Shown here: piece after piece, positions 17,141 through 25,969 of the stretch
How positions within the stretch are numbered: position 1 is the stretch's first letter
How the letters are laid out: every line of letters starts with the position of its first letter
NCBI RefSeq assembly: GCF_001280005.1
Contig: NZ_LGDW01000492.1
Coordinates: 1 to 61,385 of the forward strand
DNA: 61,385 nucleotides
Direction of reading: 5' to 3'
Origin: Streptomyces sp. NRRL WC-3618
GTDB taxonomy: Bacteria; Actinomycetota; Actinomycetes; Streptomycetales; Streptomycetaceae
Program-made: the position numbers and the translations under genes
Notes under the pieces: generated by a model
Told to the model about the DNA's origin: nothing
The model's input: only the letters and a program-made list of their open reading frames with translations
Databases searched by the model: none

Positions 17141-17755
17141 ATGACGTCGCAGGCTGCGGAGGGACCGGAAGCGGTCGTCGCCTCGCGCCGCTCCAAGATC
17201 ACGCCGCAGCGTGAGCAGGAGTACTTCGACGCCGTGCTCCGCCAGATCCGCGAGTGCGGATACGAGGCGCTGACCATGGAGGGCGTCGCCGCCAGCGCGC
17301 GCTGCAGCAAGTCGACGCTGTACCGGCAGTGGAAGACGAAGCCGCAGTTCGTGGCCGCCGCGCTGCGCGCCAACCGGCGCGCCCGTTTCGCCGACGTCGA
17401 CACGGGGACCCTCGCCGGGGACCTGCGGGCGGCGGCACGGGCGGCGGGCGAGTGGTCGGGACACGACACCCAGCTGATGCAGGCCCTCGGGCATGCCGTC
17501 ATGCAGGACCCGGAGCTCCAGGAGGCGCTGCGCGAGGCGCTCGTCGAACCGGAGGTGTGCGCGTTGCGCGAGATGATCCGCCGCGCGGTCGAGCGGGGTG
17601 AGGTCCCCGCCGACCATCCGGCGCTGGAGTACGTACCGGCGCAGCTGATGGGTGTCCTGCGCGTCCGCCCGGTCCTGGAGGGGCGGTACGCCGACCCGGA
17701 CTACCTCGTCAGGTTCGTGGACGCCGCGGTGCTGCCCGCGCTCGGCGTCACCTGA
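17141..17755 (+). CDS. TetR-family repressor
   Basis: A 204-aa regulator. The ATG at 17141 has AAGGAG at 17128-17133. The N-terminal helix-turn-helix spans about residues 20-65 (IRECGYEALTMEGVAASARC and SKSTLYRQWKTKPQFVAAAL). The C-terminal effector domain (TetR_C-like) has WSGHDTQLMQALGHAVMQDP. It very likely represses itself and the divergent PAP2-EamA pair through the operator between them; the ligand cannot be inferred. Confidence 0.92.
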   Translation: MTSQAAEGPEAVVASRRSKITPQREQEYFDAVLRQIRECGYEALTMEGVAASARCSKSTLYRQWKTKPQFVAAALRANRRARFADVDTGTLAGDLRAAARAAGEWSGHDTQLMQALGHAVMQDPELQEALREALVEPEVCALREMIRRAVERGEVPADHPALEYVPAQLMGVLRVRPVLEGRYADPDYLVRFVDAAVLPALGVT

Positions 17756-17873
17756 GACGCAGGCCGCCGTCCGTGGTGCGACCGGACGGTGACCTGTCCG
17801 CGCCGACCCGTGGGGACGGGGGCGGCGCGCACCCCCCGGCCGGGTGGGGTTCCTCTTGAGCGGAGGGGCGCTC

Positions 17874-17925
17874 CACCCGGCCGATCCACCTGGCTGATGC
17901 ACCCGGCCGATGCACCCGGCCGATT
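17874..17925. repeat. Four tandem 13-bp repeats
   Basis: CACCCGGCCGATC, CACCTGGCTGATG, CACCCGGCCGATG and CACCCGGCCGATT follow head to tail between two convergent genes (TetR and DUF2510). The unit length is not a multiple of 3 and no coding or stem role is apparent; slippage is the simplest origin. Confidence 0.85.
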
Positions 17926-17950
17926 CACTGGCGCGGGACCGGGCCGCAGG

Positions 17951-18928
17951 TCAGACGTTCGTCCCGCTGCCGCCTGCCGAGGAGACCTTGATGCCCGCCG
18001 TTATCTCGTCGATCACCGACACCTTCTGGTCGGCGTCGATACCGAAGCGGACGACGACGATCTGCCGGGGATTCGACGGCGCGGGGAACGCCAGCGACTG
18101 GACGATGCCGTCCGCGCCCTTGCTGGTGACCGCCTTCCAGCGGACCAGATAGCCCTTCTGTCCGGCCACGGTCACCGCCTTCGTGGCCAGTACGTCGTGC
18201 GAGGTGATCTTCCCGTAGGTCGTACCGCCGTACGACTCCTCGGCGTTGGCCTCGATGTCGGCCTTGGCGACCGCCTCGGCCGTACTGCCCGAGGTGCCCA
18301 GCGCCAGCGCGGGCGCCGAGTACGCCCCGCCCTTCGTGCAGCTCTTCGTCGTGTCGCCCGGGCACTTGTACGAGCTGTCCGAGGTCACCTGCCCGCCCAC
18401 GGCGATCGACTGGCCGTACCAGCCGTCGGGGATCGGGATGCTGATCCCGTTGGTCGGGTCGGGCACGGAACCGCTGTCGATCTTCGGGCTCTGTGAGGGC
18501 TCGGACTGCCGCGGATCCGGTGTCCGCCCGCCCGGGCCGCCTCCGGTGCCGCCGTCGGGGCCGCCCCGACCGCCACCGTTCTGGCCGCCGGGCCCGCCCC
18601 GGCCGCCCGGCACCTGTGAGCTCACATCGCTGCCGCCGTCGTCCCTGGTCAGCACGTACACGCCGCCGCCTATGCCGGCGAGGACGGCGATCGCCACCGC
18701 GACGGCGATACCGGTGCGCAGCCCGCGCCGGGTGCCCGTCGGCGGATGGTCCGGATACGCCGGATACGACCCGCCGGTGGCCAGCACCGGTGGACCCCAG
18801 GCGGTGGGCGAGCCCTCGGGACGGGTCTGTTCCGTCCATGCCTTGCCGTCCCACCAGCGCTCGGTGGCGGGGCCGTCACTTGTCTGCCCGGGGTCGGGAT
18901 ACCAGCCGGGAGGAGTCTCCTGCGTCAT
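17951..18928 (-). CDS. DUF2510-domain single-pass membrane protein
   Basis: A 325-aa protein. DUF2510 sits at the N terminus (PPGWYPDPGQTSDGPATERW, about 5-30; the WYPDP and WWDG motifs are diagnostic). A membrane helix is at about 72-93 (GIAVAVAIAVLAGIGGGVYV). A Gly/Pro-rich outer linker follows (about 105-150, GGRGGPGGQNGGGRGG), then an extracytoplasmic domain of about 170 residues with two cysteines close together (KCPGDTTKSC). The ATG at 18926-18928 has a GGAGGAG-like site upstream. The function is unknown; such proteins are common Streptomyces surface proteins. Confidence 0.88.
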   Translation of the reverse strand: MTQETPPGWYPDPGQTSDGPATERWWDGKAWTEQTRPEGSPTAWGPPVLATGGSYPAYPDHPPTGTRRGLRTGIAVAVAIAVLAGIGGGVYVLTRDDGGSDVSSQVPGGRGGPGGQNGGGRGGPDGGTGGGPGGRTPDPRQSEPSQSPKIDSGSVPDPTNGISIPIPDGWYGQSIAVGGQVTSDSSYKCPGDTTKSCTKGGAYSAPALALGTSGSTAEAVAKADIEANAEESYGGTTYGKITSHDVLATKAVTVAGQKGYLVRWKAVTSKGADGIVQSLAFPAPSNPRQIVVVRFGIDADQKVSVIDEITAGIKVSSAGGSGTNV

Positions 18929-19312
18929 GCCCCCACCGTATGAGGCTCGTGTGAAAGTCGGATGAGAGGAGTGCTCTTTCCGCCGGGAACGGCGTGGAAA
19001 GGCGGGCCGAGATGCCGAGATAAGGGGATACGCGGGGCCGGTCCCCCGCCGTTCACCAGCCGACCTCGCGTCTTCCGGGGCCCGGCGGCAGGCGCGGGCG
19101 CGTGTCTGACGGTGACGGAAAATCAGCGATATTTCATCCGCTGTCGACTGGCGGCAATATGCGGAACCGCTGGTGACGGGTCCGCCGCGTCGCCCTGCCG
19201 CGCGCCCTGTCACTCGTCCCGGCGGAGTCTGGGCGGACCCGCCTCCACAGCGGCGGCCGGACGGCTAGTCTCGGGTTCTGTACGTCGTTCAGGCGACTTG
19301 GGGAGGTACGGG
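18929..19312 (+). promoter_or_regulatory. 384-nt divergent intergenic region
   Basis: No gene is apparent. An AT-richer patch holds a weak vegetative-type promoter toward the ATPase gene: CTGACG (19106-19111), 17 nt, ATATTT (19129-19134), which would give a leader of about 170 nt. The rest shows nothing I can name. Confidence 0.3.
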
Positions 19313-21997
19313 ATGACGGAGGAACGGCCAGGGAAGGCCGGCTCTGCCGCCCTGTGGGAGCGCGAAGCACAGGTCGCCGCCATCGAGCAGGCGATCGAGG
19401 TGTTGTGTGTCGACAACTCCTCCTCGGGCAGTCTGCTGCTCTTCAGCGGCGAGGCGGGCTTCGGCAAGACCGCGCTGATGGCCCAGACCCGGCGCCTCGC
19501 CGAGCGCCGCAACTGCACGGTGTGGTCGGTGCGCGGCGGCGAGACCCTCAAGTCGGTCCCCTTCAACGTCGTACGGCAGCTGCTGCAGCCCGCCCTGCTG
19601 TCGCTGATGCCGGAAGAGGCCCGCGAATACCTGGGCGACTGGTACGACATCGCGGGTCCCGCCCTCGGCATCACCGAACCCGGTGAACGTCAGGCCGACC
19701 CGCAGGGCGTGTGCGACGGCCTGGTGGCGGCCGTACGGCGGCTCGCCAAGCGCGACTGGCCGCTCGTCCTGCTCATCGACGACGCCCAGTGGGCCGACCA
19801 GGAGTCCCTGCGCTGGCTGGCCGCGTTCGCGGAGCGGCTCGACGACCTGTCCGTCCTGGTCGTCGTCGCGCGCAGGCCCGACGAGGCCACCGGCGCCGGC
19901 GCCGACCACCTCGACGTGATCGCCGCGGCGGCCACCCCCGTCGCAGCCCTCGACGCCCTGACACCGGCGGCTTGCGAGGGCCTCACCCGCGCCACCCTCG
20001 GCCCCCACGCCGACGCCCCGTTCTGCCGCGAGGTGTGGGCGGTCACCGGCGGCAATCCGTACGAGACCGTCGAACTCCTGGCCAAGGTCCAGGGCGAAGG
20101 ACTCGCCCCGGTCGAGGCGTCCTGCTGCGAACTGCGCGCACTGAACAACTCGGCGCGCGGCGGCGGCCTCGTCGCCCGTCTTCAGGAGCTGGGTCTCGAG
20201 GCCACCCGCTTCGCCCAGGCCGCGGCCATTCTCGGTACGGGCAGCATCACCGTGGACCTCGTGGCACGGCTGGCCACGATGGGTCCCAACGACGCCTACC
20301 GCTGCGCCAACCTCCTCTGCGCCGAACGCATCCTCACCGAGCCTGATCTGACGACTCGTCAGATCGCCGACGGTGAGCTGGAGTTCGTCCACCCTTTGAT
20401 CGCCACCGCCGTCTACGACTCCATCCCGGACGGCATCCGCACCGCCATGCACGGCATCGCCGCCCAGGTGGTCTCCGAGTCAGGTCGCGGCGCCGCCGCG
20501 GCTTCCCAACACCTTCTCCATGTGTATCCGGACGGTGACGAGGAACTCGTCGAGCAGCTGCGCGAGGCCGCCCGCGAGCACCAGGCGGTCGGTGCCCCGG
20601 ACGCGGCCCGCCACTGTCTCGAGCGCGCCCTGCTGGAACCACCCCGGCCCGAGAGCCATCCGCACGTGCTCTACGAACTGGGCTGCGCCACCCTCCTCAC
20701 CGCCCCCGCGACCACCATCGGACATCTCCAGACCGCGCTCGCGATGCCCGGCCTGGAGGGCGACAAGCGCGTCGACGCGATCGTCCGGCTCTCCCAGGCC
20801 CTGCTGCACAACGACCAGTTGGAGGCGGCCGTCCGCGCGGTCGAGACGGAAGCCGCCCGGCACGAACCGGGCCCGGCCCGGATGCGGTTGCAGGGCGTGC
20901 ACTTCATGTGGGAGTGCCTCCACGGTGGCGACGCGCCGGCGCCCGGCCGCTCCGAGCGCCTCGCCGAACTCGCCCGCCCCTGCACGGGCCGGGACAACTC
21001 CGAGCGCGCGCTGCTCATCCTGCGCGGCTTCGACGCCATGGCCCACGGCGAGAACGCCGAGGAGGTCGTGGAGGTGTGCGACCGCGCCCTCGTCAACGGC
21101 CGCCTCGCACCAGGACTGGGCTGGATCGACCCCGAGTGGGGCATCGAGCTGCCGATGATGCTGGCCTCCGCGTACGCCTACACCGACCGCCTCGACCGCG
21201 CCGAGTCCCTCTACACGGAGGCTCTGCGCGCCTACGAGACGCACGGCTGGAGCGGGGGTCACCTCTCCCTCGCCCATGCCTACGTCGGTCTGGGGCACCG
21301 CAGGCGGGGCCGTCTCAGAGAGGCCGAGACGTCTCTGCGCGAGTCCCTGCGGCTGGCCGAACGAGTCGGGCGCGGCCTGCCCCTGTACTGGTCGGCGACC
21401 TGCAACCTCGTCGACACGCTGCTCGCCCGCGGCAAGGTCGAGGAGGCCTGGGCGATCGCCGAGCAGTACGGCTTCGCCCCGCCCTACCCGTCCACCATCG
21501 TGCTGCCCGAACCCCGCGCCGTACGCGGCAGGCTGCTCATCGCGGTCGGCCGCACCAAGGAGGGCATCAACGAACTGGAGGCCGCGGAGAAGGCGGCGAC
21601 CGCGCGGGGATTCCACAACCCGGTGCTCGCCACCTGGGCCGTCGACCTCGCCCGGGCCCTGGCCAACGAGGACCCGCTGCGGGCCGCTGGGCTGGCCGCC
21701 GACGCGCGCCGTCACGCCGAACGCTTCGGCACGGACACCGCGATCGGCGAGGCCCTCCGCTGCGCGGCGGCCCTGGAGACAGGCCAGCGTGCGGTCCGCC
21801 TGGCGTCCCAGGCGGTCGCCTACCTCGAGTCGTCACCCTGCCAGTACGAACACGCGGCGGCCCGCGTCGAGTACGGCATCCTCGCCCGCTCGGTCGCCGA
21901 CATCCAACGCGGTCTGACGCTGGCCAAGTCGTGCGGCGCGGACGGACTGGTCGCCCAGGCTCGGGAGGTCCTGGACACGGGCCGGGGACTGCGCTGA
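19313..21997 (+). CDS. LAL-like STAND ATPase without LuxR domain
   Basis: An 894-aa protein resembling large ATP-binding LuxR (LAL) regulators. The ATG at 19313 follows GGGAGG. The P-loop GEAGFGKT is at about 46-53 and Walker B LVLLIDDAQWAD near 148-159, followed by the AAA_16/STAND region, a winged-helix-like part and TPR-like helical repeats from about 380 to 880. The C terminus stops at LAKSCGADGLVAQAREVL, and the LuxR helix-turn-helix expected after the repeats is absent. The frame ends cleanly, so this looks like a true HTH-less form rather than a truncation. It may work as a signal-gated switch through a protein partner. Confidence 0.85.
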   Translation: MTEERPGKAGSAALWEREAQVAAIEQAIEVLCVDNSSSGSLLLFSGEAGFGKTALMAQTRRLAERRNCTVWSVRGGETLKSVPFNVVRQLLQPALLSLMPEEAREYLGDWYDIAGPALGITEPGERQADPQGVCDGLVAAVRRLAKRDWPLVLLIDDAQWADQESLRWLAAFAERLDDLSVLVVVARRPDEATGAGADHLDVIAAAATPVAALDALTPAACEGLTRATLGPHADAPFCREVWAVTGGNPYETVELLAKVQGEGLAPVEASCCELRALNNSARGGGLVARLQELGLEATRFAQAAAILGTGSITVDLVARLATMGPNDAYRCANLLCAERILTEPDLTTRQIADGELEFVHPLIATAVYDSIPDGIRTAMHGIAAQVVSESGRGAAAASQHLLHVYPDGDEELVEQLREAAREHQAVGAPDAARHCLERALLEPPRPESHPHVLYELGCATLLTAPATTIGHLQTALAMPGLEGDKRVDAIVRLSQALLHNDQLEAAVRAVETEAARHEPGPARMRLQGVHFMWECLHGGDAPAPGRSERLAELARPCTGRDNSERALLILRGFDAMAHGENAEEVVEVCDRALVNGRLAPGLGWIDPEWGIELPMMLASAYAYTDRLDRAESLYTEALRAYETHGWSGGHLSLAHAYVGLGHRRRGRLREAETSLRESLRLAERVGRGLPLYWSATCNLVDTLLARGKVEEAWAIAEQYGFAPPYPSTIVLPEPRAVRGRLLIAVGRTKEGINELEAAEKAATARGFHNPVLATWAVDLARALANEDPLRAAGLAADARRHAERFGTDTAIGEALRCAAALETGQRAVRLASQAVAYLESSPCQYEHAAARVEYGILARSVADIQRGLTLAKSCGADGLVAQAREVLDTGRGLR

Positions 21998-22022
21998 CCC
22001 GCAGGGCGCCCGGCAGGATCGG

Positions 22023-22814
22023 TCAGGCCCGGAGCAACTGCTCCGTGACCCTCGCCAGGCGTCCCCGCACCTCCTCGTCGTACGTGTCCTCGTGCGCCCG
22101 CGAAGGGCTCGTACCGTCGAAGTAGCGTCCGCTGCCCGGCTCCCGGGTCACCAGCGCGACAACGGCCGCGGCGCCGTCGGCGACGCTCGACCAGGGGGTG
22201 ACGCCGGCCTCGCGGACCATCGTGGTGTCCATGTAGGTGGCGGGGTGCAGCACGTTGACGGAGATGTCCCAGGCCGCCAACTCCTCGGCCAGGGTGAAGG
22301 TGTGGGCGGCGAGCGCGAACTTGCTGCGGACGTACGCGGTCGTTCCGCTGTAGCCGCGGGTGAGTTCGGGATCGTCGAAGTCGAGCGGCGCCTGGCCGGC
22401 CGAGCCGACGTTCACGACCCGTGAGGGCGCGCCCGCACGCAGCGTCGGCAGCAGGGCGCGGGTGAGGACGACCGGCGCGAGGTAGTTCACCGCGAGCCGC
22501 AACTCGTGCCCGTCGACGCTCAGTTCACGGGCCGAGCCGCGTGGGCCGGCGCCGACGCCCGCGTTGTTGACGAGCACGTCGAGACCCGGGTGCGCGTCGG
22601 ACACCCGGGCTCCCAGCTCGCGTACGGCGGCCAGCGAGGCCAGGTCGGCGACGAACCCCTCGGCGTGTCCCTCGGCCCGCAGCTGCGTGACGAGCCGCTC
22701 GGTGCGGTCGGGGTCGCGTCCGTGGGCGAGAACGGTGTGACCCGAGCGGACCAGCTCGAAGGCGACGTACCGGCCGAGCCCCGAGGTGGCGCCGGTGATC
22801 AGAACAGTGGACAT
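22023..22814 (-). CDS. Short-chain dehydrogenase/reductase
   Basis: A 263-aa classical SDR. The cofactor motif TGATSGLG is at residues 7-14, NNAG near 86, and the catalytic pattern is a Ser in VVNVGSAGQ followed by YVRSK (Tyr-x-x-x-Lys). It prefers NADP(H) judging by the basic residues after the first strand. A GGAGG site is very close to the ATG. It follows pcaL by 64 nt on the same strand and may be read through from the pca operon, but it is not a known step of the pathway. It converges on the ATPase gene with only 25 nt between stops. Confidence 0.88.
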   Translation of the reverse strand: MSTVLITGATSGLGRYVAFELVRSGHTVLAHGRDPDRTERLVTQLRAEGHAEGFVADLASLAAVRELGARVSDAHPGLDVLVNNAGVGAGPRGSARELSVDGHELRLAVNYLAPVVLTRALLPTLRAGAPSRVVNVGSAGQAPLDFDDPELTRGYSGTTAYVRSKFALAAHTFTLAEELAAWDISVNVLHPATYMDTTMVREAGVTPWSSVADGAAAVVALVTREPGSGRYFDGTSPSRAHEDTYDEEVRGRLARVTEQLLRA

Positions 22815-22878
22815 GCCTCCACCGTAGGCACGGCACGCGGGCCCGGACGAGGACCTGCCGAGCCTGCGACCAGCGGGG

Positions 22879-24006
22879 TCACCCTTGCGCGCCGTCCTCC
22901 TCCGCCAGTACGCGCTGCGCCACCGCGAACGCCGAGTTGGCCGCAGGGACCCCGCAGTACACGGCCGTCTGGAGCAGCACCGCGCCGATCTCCTCGGGGG
23001 AGAGCCCGTTGCCGCGCGCCGCGCGGACGTGCATCGCCAGCTCGTCGTAGTGGCCGTGGGCGACCAGGGCGGTGAGCGTGATCATGCTGCGCTCGCGCCG
23101 GGTGAGGGTCGGGTCGGTCCAGATCTCGCCCCACGCGTAGCGCGAGATGAAGTCCTGGAAGCGGGCCGTGAAGGGCGTCTGCCGTTCCTGCGCCCGGTCC
23201 ACGTGGGCGTCGCCGAGTACCTGCCGACGCACCTCCATGCCCCGCCGGGGAGCCACCCCGAAGTGCGGGCGCAGCGCGGCCAGCACGGCCTCCGGGCACT
23301 GCGCGACCGCCAGATGGGAGGCGCCCGGCAGTTCGACGAGCGTGGCACGCGGCACGGCGTCCGCGATCTCCCGCAGATGGGCCGGGGGAGTGGCCGGGTC
23401 CTGCCGCCCGGCGACGAGCAGGGTGGGCACGTCGATCCCGGCCAGCCGCTCGCGCAGATCGAAGGCGGCCAGCGCGTCGCAGCAGGCGGCGTACGCGTCC
23501 GGATCGGCGTTTCGGTGATCCGCGACCAGCTCCGGCACGGTGAACCCGGGCGTGAACCAGCGGGCGTCGGCACTCGCGGCGAGCCCTGCCAGCCCCTCGC
23601 TCCGCACCAGGGCGGCCCGCTCCTCCCACGGCTTGCTGCCGTTGAAGTGGGCCGAGGAGCACAGCACGGCGAGCGACGACACGCGCTCCGGGTGGTGGAC
23701 GGCAAGATGCAGACCCACCGCACCGCCCAACGACACGCCCGCGTAGGCGAATCGGGCGATCCCGAGGGAGTCGGCGAGCGCCAGCACGAGCGCGGCCAGA
23801 TCCCCGACGGTGGCCCCCGGCCCGATCAGCCCGGGCGCCGAACCCCCATGCCCTGGCAGGTCCCAGCGGACCACCCGGTGCGTGACGGACAGCTCGGGCG
23901 CCACCTTGTCCCAGAGGGCGTACGACGTGCCGAGCGAGGGCCCGAGCAGCAGCGGGGGAGCGGTGACGGAGCCCTCGACGCGGTGGTGCAGCAGCTTGTC
24001 GGTCAC
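22879..24006 (-). CDS. pcaL: Fused enol-lactonase / carboxymuconolactone decarboxylase
   Basis: A 375-aa bifunctional enzyme joining PcaD and PcaC activities: decarboxylation of gamma-carboxymuconolactone and hydrolysis of beta-ketoadipate enol-lactone. Residues 1-250 are the alpha/beta hydrolase, with nucleophile GVSLGG and catalytic His in GASHLAV. Residues about 265-375 are the CMD domain (TRRERSMITLTALVAHGHYD and QTAVYCGVPAANSAF). The GTG at 24004-24006 overlaps the pcaB stop. The fusion is the known actinobacterial form (pcaL). It is the last enzyme gene of the operon although it acts mid-pathway. Confidence 0.95.
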   Translation of the reverse strand: MTDKLLHHRVEGSVTAPPLLLGPSLGTSYALWDKVAPELSVTHRVVRWDLPGHGGSAPGLIGPGATVGDLAALVLALADSLGIARFAYAGVSLGGAVGLHLAVHHPERVSSLAVLCSSAHFNGSKPWEERAALVRSEGLAGLAASADARWFTPGFTVPELVADHRNADPDAYAACCDALAAFDLRERLAGIDVPTLLVAGRQDPATPPAHLREIADAVPRATLVELPGASHLAVAQCPEAVLAALRPHFGVAPRRGMEVRRQVLGDAHVDRAQERQTPFTARFQDFISRYAWGEIWTDPTLTRRERSMITLTALVAHGHYDELAMHVRAARGNGLSPEEIGAVLLQTAVYCGVPAANSAFAVAQRVLAEEDGAQG

Positions 24007-25364
24007 GGTCGCTCCAGAGCACGGTCGGTGAGGGTTCCGGCGGAGCCGGTGTAACGGGCGGGGTCCGTCAGGTCGTTGAGGGGCAGGTCCTTCAACTCGT
24101 ACTCCTCGGCCAGGAGTTCGACGAGTGTCCGGCCTTCGGTGTAGGTCCGGGCGGCCACTTGGGTGAGCAGCTCCTTCGCGCGGGCCCGGCCCAGCACGGG
24201 TGAGAGTTCGACGGCCAGCCGCTCGGAGACGATCAACCCGTGGGTGAGGCCCAGGTGTTGGCGCATGACATCCGGGTGCACGCGCAGCCCCTCGGTCAGC
24301 TCCACGGCGTCCCGGGCCGCGCCCCCGGTCAGCCGGAGCAGCTCCCTGAGCGGCTCCCACTCGGCGTGCCAGGCACCGGCCGGCCGTTCGTCCTCGGCGA
24401 CCAGAGCCCCGAACAACGTGGCCGCGAGCTGCGGTGCGCGTCGGGCCGCGGCGGCGATCAGCGTCGACCGTACGGGATTCGCCTTGTGCGGCATCGCCGA
24501 CGAACCCCCGCCGCTGCCCTCGGACACCTCGGCGATCTCGGTACGGGCCAGCGTCAGCACGTCGGCGGCGAGTTTCCCGAGGGCGCCGGCCGTGAAGGCG
24601 AGCGCCCCGGCGAGATCGGCGACCGGGGTGCGCAGGGTGTGCCAGGGCAACACCGGATCGGCGAGGCCGAGTTCACGGGCGTAGGCGGCGACGAGGGCTC
24701 GGGTGTCCACCGGTGGGTCGCCCGCGCCGAACACGGTAAACGCGGCCAAGGTGCCTGCGGCGCCCCCGAGTTGGGCGGGCAGGCTCTGTCGTACGGCCGT
24801 GAGGCGGTCCCGTGCGTCCAGCACGAGCGAACGCCAGCCCGCCGCCTTCAGGCCGAAGGTCGTCGGTACGGCGTGCTGGGTGAGCGTGCGGCCCGGCATC
24901 GGGGTGTCGCGGTGGTCGGCGGCGAGCCGGGCGAGGGCGCGCGCGGTGCGGTCGAGGTCGGCGAGGACCAGGTCCAGGGTGCGGGCGGCGACCAGCATCG
25001 TCGCCGTGTCCAGGATGTCCTGGCTGGTCGCACCCCGGTGCACGTACGGCCCGTACTGCGCGCCGACCGCCGCCGTCAGGTCCGCGACCAGGGGGATCAC
25101 CGGGTTGCCGCCGGACCGGGCGCGCAGCGCGATCGACCGTACGTCGAAGGAGGCGGCCTCGTGGACGGCCGCGTCGACCGCCGTGGCCGCCTCCCCGGGC
25201 GCCAGCCCCAGGCCTGCCTGCGCCCGGGTCAGCGCGGCCTCCGCGTCGAGCATCGCCCGCAGATACGCGGTGTCGCTCGTCGCGGCGGCCGCCGGGGAAC
25301 CGGCCCACCCGGGGGAGAGCAGGCCGGTGTCGGCGTCGGACTCGGCATCGGCAGGTGGTGTCAC
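24003..25364 (-). CDS. pcaB: 3-carboxy-cis,cis-muconate cycloisomerase
   Basis: A 453-aa member of the fumarase/aspartase superfamily that lactonises beta-carboxymuconate. The superfamily signature GGGSSAMPHKANP is near residues 285-297, and the upstream HRGATSQDILDTATM and GRTLTQHAVPTTFG regions supply the other active-site loops. The GTG at 25362-25364 overlaps the pcaG stop and its own stop overlaps pcaL, so translation is coupled through pcaG-pcaB-pcaL. The length is normal for the family. Confidence 0.95.
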   Translation of the reverse strand: MTPPADAESDADTGLLSPGWAGSPAAAATSDTAYLRAMLDAEAALTRAQAGLGLAPGEAATAVDAAVHEAASFDVRSIALRARSGGNPVIPLVADLTAAVGAQYGPYVHRGATSQDILDTATMLVAARTLDLVLADLDRTARALARLAADHRDTPMPGRTLTQHAVPTTFGLKAAGWRSLVLDARDRLTAVRQSLPAQLGGAAGTLAAFTVFGAGDPPVDTRALVAAYARELGLADPVLPWHTLRTPVADLAGALAFTAGALGKLAADVLTLARTEIAEVSEGSGGGSSAMPHKANPVRSTLIAAAARRAPQLAATLFGALVAEDERPAGAWHAEWEPLRELLRLTGGAARDAVELTEGLRVHPDVMRQHLGLTHGLIVSERLAVELSPVLGRARAKELLTQVAARTYTEGRTLVELLAEEYELKDLPLNDLTDPARYTGSAGTLTDRALERP

Positions 25365-25969
25365 TCGAACTCCAGGAAGACCGTTTCGCCCTCGCCCTGA
25401 AGGCGGATGTCGAAACGGTACGTGCGCCGCTCGCCCTCGGCGGCGACCAGCGTGGCGCGCCGCTCGGCCGGCAGGGAGTCGAGCAGCGGATCGGCGCCGT
25501 CCGCCAGATACGCACGCGTGTACAGGTGGGTCAGCAGACCGCGCGCGAACACACACACGCTGATGTACGGCAGGCCCGCGTTGCCCGGCGGCAGCGTGTA
25601 CAGCGCGTAGTGCCCGTCGGCGTCCGTGGCGACCCGCCCGAAGCCCGTGAAGTCGGTGCCGTTGCGGCCCAGGAAGCCGCCCGTCACCGGGTCGCGGCGC
25701 AGCGAGCCGGGGGCGCCGGAGAGGGAGCCGTCGGGCGCCGCCTGCCAGAACTCCAGCAGGGCGTCGGGGATCGGGTCGCCCGCGCCGTCCAGGACGTACC
25801 CGTGGAGGGTGACCGTGTCCGGGTGGCCCTTGGGCGCGACCTGCTCGCCCTCGGGGAAGGGGAGCGCATACCCGTAGAAGGGGCCCACGGTGTGCGACGG
25901 GGTGGGGCGAAGGTTCTCCGGGGCGACGGGAGACGCGGGAGAGACAGGAGAGGCGGGGGAGACGCTCAT
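25361..25969 (-). CDS. pcaG: Protocatechuate 3,4-dioxygenase alpha subunit
   Basis: A 202-aa intradiol dioxygenase subunit that pairs with PcaH in ring cleavage. TPSHTVGPFYGYALPF near the N terminus and the beta-sandwich segments GNAGLPYISVCVFARGLL are typical. As expected for the alpha chain it lacks the full Tyr/Tyr/His/His iron set. The first 18 residues are a Ser/Pro/Val repeat (SPASPVSPASPVAP) from a slippage-prone DNA repeat. The ATG at 25967-25969 overlaps the pcaH stop by one base. Confidence 0.95.
   Translation of the reverse strand: MSVSPASPVSPASPVAPENLRPTPSHTVGPFYGYALPFPEGEQVAPKGHPDTVTLHGYVLDGAGDPIPDALLEFWQAAPDGSLSGAPGSLRRDPVTGGFLGRNGTDFTGFGRVATDADGHYALYTLPPGNAGLPYISVCVFARGLLTHLYTRAYLADGADPLLDSLPAERRATLVAAEGERRTYRFDIRLQGEGETVFLEFE

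Noticed and set aside
17874..17925. CRISPR-like array
   Set aside because: The units are contiguous 13-mers without spacers.
22023..22814. The SDR gene as a dedicated pca pathway enzyme
   Set aside because: The pathway from protocatechuate to acetyl-CoA and succinyl-CoA is already complete without a reductase; only the position links it to the operon.
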